Assembly (NCBI GenBank): GCA_012932295.1
Contig: JAAONU010000004.1
Span: 8,742,630-8,806,629, forward strand
Length of the DNA: 64,000 nt
From: Cyclina sinensis
Taxonomy: Eukaryota > Mollusca > Bivalvia > Venerida > Veneridae
Reading direction: 5' to 3'
In this document: positions 24,690 to 33,975 of the stretch, in pieces
How the letters are laid out: the number at the start of each line of letters is the position of its first letter
Numbering within the stretch: the stretch's first letter is position 1
The notes under the pieces: model-generated
Told to the model about the DNA's origin: nothing
What the model saw: the letters and a program-made list of their open reading frames with translations, nothing else
Database searches by the model: none
Position numbers and translations under genes: made by a program

Positions 24690-25565
24690 CAATGTAGTGT
24701 TGTACACTGTCACTGAGCATGCAAAATAACCAGGGTGTTTCTAGAATGTGATGCTTTCTGTATCTTGAAGTACCCCCCGCCACCCCCCCCCCACCTCCCC
24801 ATATCATAAAGGCAGTGGCTACGGTTACGGAACCGTAATCCTAGCCTCCGAGTCTAGGATTACGGAAGTCCCGTAATCCTAGACAAACCCACTGGAAAAG
24901 GCTACGGTTACGGAAGTTTTTTTCAAAGAAGCGTATTTTCAACAGGTAAATATCAAATAGCATGCCAAATTTAATTTTTATTCATTAAACAAACCATTTT
25001 ACCAAATTTGCGTTATCAAACTGTCAGTTTGTACGCCATTTTAATTGTTGTTTCAGCAACGAACTAACGTTAAATATCGTTGTCATTTGTATTTGGAAAA
25101 GTTATATATTTGTTTTTCCCCAACCTTCCCAAAACAATTAGAAATTGACATGATCGACCTGCAGTATTTGCTTCCTAACATTATAATTCAATGCAAACTT
25201 GGAATTTAATAGACAGTCGTTCATTTTTTGCGTCATAATAATGCGAACAAGATAACACTTAGGACAATACACATTTCAGGGCAATTATTCATTTCTGAGA
25301 AAATATAATATTTGAGACAATTAACGGTTTATCTCTCGATTTTTTGTATGTAACCCTTCTTTAAAAAAAAAACTTCCGTAACCGTAGCCTATTCCAGTGG
25401 GTTTGTCTAGAATTACGGAACTTCCGTAATCCTAGACTCGGAGGCAAGGATTACGGTTCCGTAACCGTAGCCACTGCCTATCATAAAATAACTAATCTAT
25501 GCAGGGGGTGTCGGTCATATGGGCAACCGGTACCAACGATAAATAAACTCAAATAGGAAGAGAGA
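24690..25565. repeat. SINE-like dispersed repeat, copy 2, split by a MITE
   Basis: The left part (about 24690-24810: 'cactgagcatgcaaaataacc', 'gatgctttct', C-rich block) and the right part (25479-25565: 'gtcatatgggcaaccggtacc', 'aaataaactcaaa') together match the uninterrupted copy at 48.55-48.70 kb. The MITE at 24811-25478 interrupts it. Confidence 0.75.
24811..25478. mobile_element. MULE-like MITE with ~115-bp inverted repeats and 9-bp target duplication
   Basis: The ends GGCAGTGGCTACGGTTACGG and its reverse complement are exact. The arms extend over about 24811-24925 and 25368-25478 and contain internal 'ctaggattacgg' palindromes. The 9-bp direct repeat TATCATAAA flanks it (24802-24810 and 25479-25487). 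A 9-bp duplication with long inverted repeats is typical of the MULE/MuDR superfamily. No coding capacity is visible in the AT-rich centre. Confidence 0.88.
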
Positions 25566-26085
25566 GTTGTACGCAGACTTGCTGACAGAGGTAAAGTGGT
25601 AACACACTGGTCAGTCCTATAAATATGCCATCACATTACTAGTACATTTTTCACGTTCAATTTTCTCTGATATCTTTTGTTTTCTACTATGTAACTAGAA
25701 CGTTACAGGTAAAATGAAAAAAAAATGTAAATGTTAGAGATGGAAAAATAACGTTATCATAGAAATGGCTTAATTATACAAGTGGTGTCAAGTATGATTC
25801 TCTGATTTGATTTATAGATCTGCTAGTACATATTTACATCTGATTGAGACATTTTTTATTAACAAAACAAAACTTAATCACTTTTTTTCTAACAGATAAA
25901 TCGTTTACAATATAAAATTTTACCTGGACACTTAACTGGGTCGGACTTTATTCGCACAGCGGAGTACTCGGTTGTCAGAATTTTTCAATCAAGTGCACTA
26001 GAGTATGCGCTCAGCAGGTGCGCGGAGTAACTCTTCTTGCACCAGCGAAAGAGGTGGTGCGATTAGAGTGAGCACGTGATTCAAA

Positions 26086-27442
26086 ATGGCGGAGAGGAGA
26101 ACCATGTTCGAATGTGAAACATGCAAAAGATGGTTTTGTAGCATGGAGGTTTTCGTTCGACATCCGTGTGTCATGAATGGTAATGCATTATTGATATATG
26201 TTATTTTTCCGAACAAATTGTAACGATTGACGTTCTAATTTGAAACTCTACGTGAGTAAACGTGAGAAACAAAGGGTTGTCGGTGGTTCCGTACATAACA
26301 GGTGCATCGATGATAGATATGCCATTGTCGGTGATTGACATAGGAATCTTTCTACATGTACATTTATATAGATTTATTGTCTGATATACTCGTACTATAT
26401 AATGTGGTAAATTAAGCTATGAGATATATTTCCAAAAGTTTGGTAAATATGCAATATCTATGCTATTGCTGAGCTTGGAATGCATGTTAAATAACCACGA
26501 CCATGGCTGAACTTGACCTACTGACCTGCTTTCTAATTCTTGTAGCTAAGGCAATGAAATAGGGCATATTTAGATAATTTTGTGTGCAGATTTTATCTTT
26601 AATCTTGACTGACCTACTGGCCTGCTTTCTACATTTTACCTTTCTTTAAGTGCAATGATACTCTGGTGAGTGATGTAGAGCCATCATGGCCCTGTTGTTT
26701 TTCAAATTTTTACTTGCCCAGTTCGCTGTATGTAACCACTACTTTTTCTCTTTTTCCAGAGGCAAATGCTGACTTGGAACCCACGTCTGGAGTAAGTCTT
26801 ACTGCCAGTTCTACTGATGAGGCGATTATATTGGCGCAAAAGGAAGATGAAGAGCTTATTTCCTGGACAAGGGAGGCAACTCTCCTTCTTATAGAAGAGT
26901 ACAAGGTTCGACAATCAAAAATTGACAACGGACGCCTTAGTAAAAAGAAGGCATTCGAACAGATAGCGGATGAACTCCGACTGAAAGGTTATGCATTTTC
27001 ACAAGAACAGTGTGGATCACGTATGAAGACAATATATAGGGCCTACAAGAATGTTAAGGACGCAAACGCCAAAAGTGGCCGTGAACGTAAAACATACATA
27101 TTTGAAAAAGAGCTTGATGAACTGTATAAGGACAAACCAAACATAACCCCAAAATTTGTTGAGAGCACAGCTTCCACTACTTCTACTGCAGATGAAGATC
27201 AACAAGATGACGAACTGGAACAAAATGTTGAAACTTTGAAAAGGAAGCCAAATTCACCCCCAGAGGAAAAAGGTATTAAAAGAGCCAGAAAATCTCAAGT
27301 GTGCGAAGTGTTGAGTTTTATAGAAAGCCAATCAGTTGAACATGAAAAGAGGCGAGAAGAAAACGAGATAAGAAAACAAAAACGGCATGAAGAAAAAGTT
27401 GACCTATTCAAACAGTTCTTATCCATTATGGAAAAGAAATAA
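26086..27442 (+). CDS. Zinc-finger/Myb-SANT-like protein of the Harbinger element
   Basis: Two exons, 26086-26179 and 26760-27442, joined in phase 1, predict 258 aa. Exon 1 starts in a favourable context (AAAATGG) and encodes a small Cys/His motif, CETC...HPC (residues about 10-28), that could bind zinc. Exon 2 carries a trihelix/Myb-SANT domain (Myb_DNA-bind_4 type) starting SWTREATLLLIEEYKVR and continuing through KKKAFEQIADELRLKGYAFS to YRAYKNVKDANAKSGRERKT. An acidic/Ser-Thr linker, a KRARK-type basic stretch and a charged C-terminal helix (about residues 218-258) follow. In PIF/Harbinger transposons the Myb-like partner binds element DNA and helps bring the transposase into the nucleus. 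That role is inferred here from the neighbouring transposase. Confidence 0.85.
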
Positions 27443-28053
27443 TAATTAACTGGTAAATCATGTTGTGTCTGTTTTGGTCAGGAATAGATTTTTGTCTCTC
27501 CCACTTTTAGTGGGAATGGGATCCAATGTTGTCCTTCTGTCACACTCTTGTACTGTAAGTATACCTGGAAAACTGTTGAAGGTCAAGTGAATCTACCACA
27601 TTAATATGTTGCGGATAAGAAAATCCCACATGAGTTTTGAGATATGTCCAAAACGAGGCTCTGTCGAGTTTTTGGGACTTATTCCTACCAGAGGGTGGGA
27701 TTTCTGTATGCGCAAATAAATGGGCTTGGTAGTCGATTTATTTTTTAACCAACGATCCCATTTTTATAGATTTATGCATCATAAAATGCAGTAATTACGC
27801 CAAAACGTCATCTACAAAAAGCATCACAGTAAGTCTCAAATTTCCTGTTTGGAGCATAACTGGAAAACTATTGAGTTCATTAAGCTGTATACAATGATAC
27901 AGGACATTGTGGAGGAGTGTAGTTCACAACAACCATAACTCTACCTTGCCTGAGTTTTGAATTGTTGCCCTCATTTGACTTTGCTCGCCGTATAACTCTA
28001 GATAGTGTTGACTATCATGACTGCTATGATTTCTTTCTTTCCTCCTTTTTCAG

Positions 28054-28205
28054 ATATGTGCAAAGTTTGCTGGGAAGATTTAGCCTGTACTGTTTTTATG
28101 GACTGTGGGCATATTGTTTGTTGTATAAGATGTACAGAAAAATTGAAAACATGTCCAATATGCAGAAGCTCTATTAAGAAATGGATACGTGTTTATAAGG
28201 CTTGA
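28054..28205 (+). CDS. RING-finger exon, possible alternative 3' exon of the zinc-finger gene
   Basis: After a polypyrimidine tract and CAG (28051-28053), a 49-residue frame encodes a C3HC4 RING: CKVC, then DCGHIVCC, C and CPICRSSI, ending KKWIRVYKA and a stop. The layout, with RING at the extreme C-terminus and a short basic/aromatic tail, resembles the C-terminal RING of IAP/BIRC E3 ligases. It needs one upstream base to complete its first codon. The zinc-finger exon 26086-26179 ends in exactly that phase, so splicing would give an 81-aa ZnF-RING protein (join residue Asp). An E3-ligase function is an inference from the fold; transcription is not shown. Confidence 0.6.
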
Positions 28206-28984
28206 TTGTAACTGTTTTAACTTCTAATTTCAAAGGTTTAGAAACAGGGGTACAGATATCAGACCCCGATTCAGAAGCCTGGTGCAGACAGCATTAAAAC
28301 CTTAAGAAAAAAGTAATACACATGTTTGAAATTCGCATAATTTGAATATGTTGTTTTTTTTTTTCATTCCTATTCTGTCAGTACTTACAAATTTCATTCT
28401 GTATATTGTTGTGAAAGACATTTTCATGGGCAAACCTTAGAATTAAGATAAATGCTTTATTTTGACACATTTCAAATAATCGTTAATATATGCAGATGTC
28501 ACTTAATTGTTTAAGCGCATTCAAATTTCGAATTCTAACAAATACTTGCTCTATGTTTTCATACTTCATTATGTGTTTGCATTGATGCTCTGGTAAGCAT
28601 TTTGTATGGAATCTGCTAAGTGCCAGATTGAATGACGTCTGTCGCTCTTTGAGGTCGACACACGCTGCAACAAACCGAACAACATACAAGAATTTGACAT
28701 TCTATAAGACATGCAATAACATTCGACAATGCGACGCGACACAAGACAATGAAGAACTTGGATGTCGCATTACTGCTTGCACGAAATATCACAGTAGAAT
28801 ATCACATTGTGCCGTGTGTTGTATTGTATATCATGTTGCATTATCGTATCAAGTGTCTTTTCAAATTATCGCATGTCGTATTGTGTGTCAACATGAAAGG
28901 GTGGCACAAAACATTTAATCTGGCACTAACCAGATTCCGTAATTTTGTGAAAATTTTGCATTGTTCTGTTAAAGGCTATTGAAT

Positions 28985-29025
28985 TCAGGTGAGCGATCCA
29001 GGGCCATCTTGGCCCTCTTGTTACT
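28985..29025 (+). repeat. 3' end of a hairpin-terminated dispersed element
   Basis: CAGGTGAGCGATCCAGGGCC, ATCTTGGCCCTCTTGTT matches the 3' terminus of the large element ending at 45339. A weaker relative lies at 26665-26700. The 5' end of this copy was not located. Confidence 0.55.
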
Positions 29026-29166
29026 TGTTTTATTATAGTTTATTTTATTATTTTAATGTTTTAACAGAAAATATCTGAATTAAAATTTACAAATTTGTTC
29101 AGAATGTTCGTCATATGCGTTTATGTCCTAGTATATTTACATAGATATTCAGGATCTGTCTGAAGT

Positions 29167-29248
29167 TGCTCGAACCCACACCCTCGAATCAGTGAGAGGT
29201 TACAGAGATTTTTCAAGTCAGCGATTCAGACCACTAGACCACGGAGGC
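29167..29248 (-). repeat. tRNA-Ser-like relic
   Basis: On the minus strand there is a 5' GCCTCCGTGGTCTAGTGGTC, an anticodon arm GACTTGAAAAATC (TGA, Ser), a long variable arm and the B-box-like GGTGTGGGTTCGAGC. The 3' acceptor strand does not pair with the 5' strand, so it is a relic or tRNA-derived repeat. It is nested in the Harbinger element. Confidence 0.5.
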
Positions 29249-29377
29249 GGTCAAAATATCCAGTCAAACCCATTTGACCTAGTATATATTGCGAACCAGC
29301 AAGGTTGCTTGCGCTGGATGCAACTTGGGTGTAACTTTCTCCATTAGATCTCCACTAGTATGCAACAGTGTTTTAAC

Positions 29378-29518
29378 ATGGAGCAGCTCTGACTGATATC
29401 ATGTAGTTTAGTCTAACAGAAAAATGTTAATCTGTCTGACCAATCAGCCAGGAGAGCCTTGTTAACACATTGGTCAGCCGGATTGACAACTACATGGTAT
29501 CAGTCGGAGCTGCTCCAC
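29378..29518. mobile_element. hAT-like MITE, 141 bp
   Basis: Inverted repeats of about 31 bp (left TGGAGCAGCTCTGACTGATA after one base; right reverse complement TGGAGCAGCTCCGACTGATA) are flanked by the 8-bp direct repeat GTTTTAAC (29370-29377 and 29519-29526). The 8-bp duplication fits the hAT superfamily. It is nested inside the Harbinger element. Confidence 0.8.
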
Positions 29519-30041
29519 GTTTTAACACAGTTGCCTACCAGTGATCTCGGTCGCTTTCGAAAACCAGCCCCATTAGACCGTGGGTCCTGGAGTTATGGCC
29601 CGGTGAAATGACACAAATTGTCACTTTTGGTCTTGTGTGACTGGTGTACTGGACCTACCTTCCACATAGGGTAGAGGGTTTGTGGATATGATTTAAATCT
29701 GACAGGCTGGTGTGCAGTCTTTCACCTCCATTTCCTTCAGGATGTTCACCAAACTGGGTACAAAAGATCTTAGTTCTTTTGATGAATCCTCCTGAAACTT
29801 ACATACTCAAACAAACTATCAAGTGCAAATACATGTACAGACTTTATTATTGCCATCATAAGAGAAACCAAACATTTCACAGAACATGGCAATTAGACAT
29901 TTAAAATAGTGGTATATCTGTGCTGGTATCTCATAAAATCTGAATGTCTGTACAAATCATTTAGCAACTAATAAATGCTGTTGTCCTGTCTCACTAACAC
30001 AGTTGTTATAAATGCAGTTTCGAACAAATATCCAGAGTTAG

Positions 30042-31893
30042 TTACGGAAGCAGTTGACATATTCTGTTTCGTTTATTTATGGCGGCTGCATCATTGTTAT
30101 TTTGAGCTGCTTGTGGATTTTGTGGTGGCTGAACTCGGTCTTCATTGAAGAACTCGTCCAGAACGTCGGATTCCAGAATACATATATTGTGCAGAATACA
30201 GCAAGAAATGCACAGCTGAACACCCACCTCAACCTTGTAAACATCTAAGTACTGGAGTCGTCTGAAACGTCCTTTGAGAAGTGAAAAGGACCGTTCGATG
30301 ACCTGACGTGTTGCTGACAGGCAGTAATTATAATGCCGTTGCTCACGTGTTAAATGACCATTGTCACGAAATGGGGTCATAAGCCACATTTTAAGGGGAA
30401 ATCCACCATCTCCTATCAGATGATGGCCTTCGTTGCATAGCTGTTGTCCAGTCTGCCATAGGTCTGAGTTTTTTAAAACCCGAGAATCATGGCAACTGCC
30501 AGGCCATCCTGCAAAACAGTGAATGTATCTCATGTCCTCGCGACAAACACACTGAAGGTTTATCGAATGGTAACCTTTTCGGTTCACATATGTTTGAGGG
30601 TGCTCTTTAGGAGGTTTGATTTGAATATGTGTGCTATCAATGGCGCCAGAAATACCAGGAAAGTCTTTCTTCTCTTGAAAAGCATTAACCACATGTAGTC
30701 CCTCCTGTCCCTTGGGCCAAACAATATACTTTGACTTCAAATGTTCAAGAAATACTTTACACATTCTTTTTCGAATGTTGAGTACAGAAAATTGGGTTAC
30801 ATTGAACCGATCTGCAATTCGACACAATGGCTCTAGACTCCCAACATACCAGAGATATATCATTAAATGAGTTTCAACTGTAATTGGAGTCCGACCAGAA
30901 GAACGAACTCTCTGATACTCTGGCAGAAATGTCCCAACTTGTCTTGCTATCACTTCAAAAGTAGGCCTGGACATTCTGAAAAACATTTTAAAATCATCCA
31001 TATTGTAGAAGGGAACTACTTCATCCACATAACCTTCCACTCGAACCTTATCTTCTCTTGATCTGTAAAAGAAAAGAAAAAACATTGTATCAAAACAGAA
31101 AGGAGAACGTGTTTGTAGTGATGTCATTGATTAGATATTTTGTATCGATATATCAATTTGGAAAATAAAAAAGATACAGCGATATATCGATCCACGTGCG
31201 TACAATGTAACAGTCCCTGATCACAAATCATTTCACACAGCTTACTTACATCTTGACTTTAGTTACAATGCAAATATTTGCTAAAATCCCACTTAGTTCT
31301 TAAATAACTGATTTAGATGCAAGACAGAAAAGCAGCAAACAATAAGCCTGTAACTGTTTATTGCATAGATACTGAAACATTAGTCAGCACAAAAGACTAA
31401 AGATAGTGCCAGATTCCGGTTCAGTTTGGTGAGGATTTTGGATGGTAACTGTCACATGTGAACAGTGATTCGATATACGATATTTCAAAACGGGAATCGA
31501 TATCAAATAGAAATTGTTTATTGAATCGATTACATTCCTACGTGTTTGTGAGGAAATCCTGAGCCAAATTATATATTTTTTACAATATTGTTATATAATT
31601 AAAACATGTAGAAATTTACAAATACGTGCAAAAAAAACAGGGGACAAACAAACGGGGGCTGAATATGTTATTAGCGCGAAACCACCCGATACCCTATGGA
31701 CGTCACTTTTTATTGGACTTTTTGTAGTATATGTAGGTTATTTACGGAGTTCAAATAGAATTTTGCAATGATTACGTAATTACGCTGATAAAGCAAGTAG
31801 TGCCAATCCGTTTATATCGTTTTCAGCTTCATCCTCTGAACTGCTGCTTGTTTCAAGCAAAAAATCTATCGCTACATACATCGACGCTGCCAT
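30042..31893 (-). CDS. HARBI1-like PIF/Harbinger transposase (DDE_Tnp_4)
   Basis: Two exons, 31893-31784 (ATG in AAGATGG context) and 31062-30042, joined in phase 2 (GC|GTAATT donor, TTTACAG acceptor), predict 376 aa, close to usual HARBI1 length. The N-terminal part (residues about 60-140) includes the helical region FKMFFRMSRPTFEVI and TVETHLMIYLWYVGS. The catalytic triad is visible: Asp in GAIDSTH (about residue 179), Asp in PGSCHDSRV (about 229) and Glu in RQVIERSFSLLKGRFRRL (about 293). The C-terminal helix block CILHNIC is conserved. No stop or frameshift was seen, so it may be functional. It is convergent with the Myb-like gene in the same element. The frame upstream of 31062 that starts MTSLQ is intron. 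Confidence 0.92.
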
Positions 31894-32029
31894 CTTTGGT
31901 GTTACTACTTCAGCACCGCTAGATTCAACGAAAATCAGAGTACTCCGGTCAAACTGTGTATGCGCTTGATTCAGCACGCCATTCGGAGTACTCCATCAAC
32001 TCCGGAGTAGTTTGAATCAAGTCCGACCC

Positions 32030-33967
32030 GGGTTTTTATGTTTACAAAAGTATAATATCAAAAAAGGGAAGTAACTATCTCCTATCGTTAACTTGTATCA
32101 GAGCACTGAAGGTACTTCTCTTGTGATAGGTTTAAAAAAAATGTGAATTTAATGCCTTTCAGACAGTTGATTATGAGCTAACAGTCTTAAACATAAATGA
32201 ACACAAACTATAATTGGGAGAAAACATGCAATTAAAACTGGTCAGTTATTGATAGGAACAATGATAGAACCGCGTAGGTACGGACGGACAGCTGCAACGA
32301 TATCAAAATCCGCGCACCGGTTACGCTACGCTCAGTAACCACTGCCTTTACACGAATCACGTGATGATGGTCTTATCACATTATTGTGTCAAGACGGCGG
32401 ATATGCTAAAGAAACCGTTGAAAAATTGCTTCATCTGTGGTCGCAGATGCATTAAAACATGTATCAATGTGTTAATAGGTAAAATACTTTTAACCGGTAA
32501 ATTTTGAAGAGTTTACATTTATTCATTCGAATCTGTGACCAGAGACATAGATAACATTACTGTTATCTATGTCTCTGCTGTGACCTAGCAGTTTTGTATA
32601 CAAGTATACAAGGTATAAACAAAACTACTGTAAATAATGTTCACTTTTATGAAATTATAAACTGGCAAACAGATGCAATCACTAGAAAAAGATACATAAA
32701 GTTCTATGTTTATGACTATTCTATCCTTATCAATGTAAATAACCAGTTATTTAAAGCGAGGGCCCTCCAGATTTTGCGTAGATTTTATTTTTAATTAGAC
32801 ACCGGCTTAACCTACTGCGCTACGGCGTCAGCTGATTTGATGTGAGTTAAAATTAAAAATATTACATAACAAAAGCTCAACCCCGTTAGTCACGGGGTGA
32901 TATATTCTACAATAAAGGTAAGCAAAACAAAACATTTTAATTGTTTCTTTTGATAGAAAACTTGCCTGATTTCATATTAAACACTCGACCTGTTTTGCCT
33001 TAGGGGTGGGCGTAGAATCGAAATTATTGATGACTTGAATGATTTCTTTTTCAAAAGCGGTCATATTGCTTTGAGTTCACATCTAACACCTTACAGTCTT
33101 AAAACATAAGCAAAACCGTGTTTACTTTTTAAAAAAATCAAAATAGAAAAAAGCATATCGTCAAAAATCTTGACGAAAATGTTGTGACGGCAGAGATCTA
33201 ATCAGTGCGTGGGAGATAGCAACAATATATGCCTCCTACTTTTCAAGTTGGGGATTTAGAATTATTAGATAAAAAAACATGAAATTAAAAACCATTCAGA
33301 AAGAAGAAAAATAAATGGAAAGAATAAAACCGATAAAAATTAAATTGAAAGAATAAAAAGGAAGTTGGGCGGTGGTGACAACATTTAAGAATTTATTTTC
33401 AAGTTAACTAGATTTTACATTGAAAAAAAATCATGAAAGTTATCTTGTTTTGGTTTTTATCTGTATTTGTTTGAATTAAAACGGCTAAGTTTCCCTTCTT
33501 TACATGCTATTTTCAATAATTATATCCCTGAGTTAAACTAAAATGATTTAAAAGGTGATAAATGTATTGAGCGGGTAAAAAAGCCCGAGAGGCCTAATAG
33601 AAACTCTTCTGTTAGAGCAAAGATACCTAACACTTCTTGGGTTTATACATAAAGAAAAAAGAATGACTTCAAGCATAGCATTTAAACCAAGTTCCCCATT
33701 ATAAAAATATGATATGATTTTGTGCATATTAGTTAGTTTGTACAAATGAGTCTATGTAGTCATCGAGTGTAATTAATACAAGTTGCATGAACATGTCTCA
33801 AAATTGATGTGAAATAAATAGGTTCAGACTATAGTAATTTATGAAAGCCCCCTTTTTTCTAGGACGTTTACGATATAGAGGTTATCAGATTTACTTTGGA
33901 TAGCACAGAAAGTCTTATTAATCATACTATCATACATACAATATAACAGGTTGGACGTGCATGTATA
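32030..33967. other. AT-rich intergenic stretch with one candidate small exon
   Basis: Apart from a possible first exon at 32403-32478, I see no coding or repeat structure beyond homopolymer runs and a short hairpin (tagataacat...) near 32550-32575. Confidence 0.4.
32403..32478 (+). other. Candidate first exon encoding a Cys-rich knuckle
   Basis: ATG followed by 25 codons (MLKKPLKNCFICGRRCIKTC and a short tail) ends at ATAG|GTAAAA in phase 1. It is preceded by TCACGTGA and a GGCGGAT context, like the Harbinger zinc-finger exon at 26086 (CACGTGATTC, ATGGCGG), which also ends in phase 1. No downstream partner exon was identified, so this is speculative. Confidence 0.25.
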
Positions 33968-33975
33968 GTTGTGAC

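Larger units (their letters stand above)
25938..32029. mobile_element. PIF/Harbinger-like DNA transposon, apparently coding-complete
   Basis: Candidate ends share an inverted GGGTCGGACTTnATTC (25938-25953; reverse complement at 32014-32029). Further inward there are matching CGGAGTACTC and AATCAAGYGCA blocks. Between them lie an intact HARBI1-type transposase on the minus strand and a Myb-like gene on the plus strand, the two-gene arrangement known for Harbinger transposons, plus a RING exon. The expected 3-bp TWA target duplication is not clear-cut (TTA lies 3 bases outside the left end; the right flank is T-rich), so exact ends are uncertain. Smaller repeats are nested inside. Confidence 0.75.

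Noticed and set aside
27962..28177. 71-residue plus-strand frame overlapping the RING exon
   Set aside because: It is out of frame with the recognisable RING, which has a proper acceptor; this frame has no domain.
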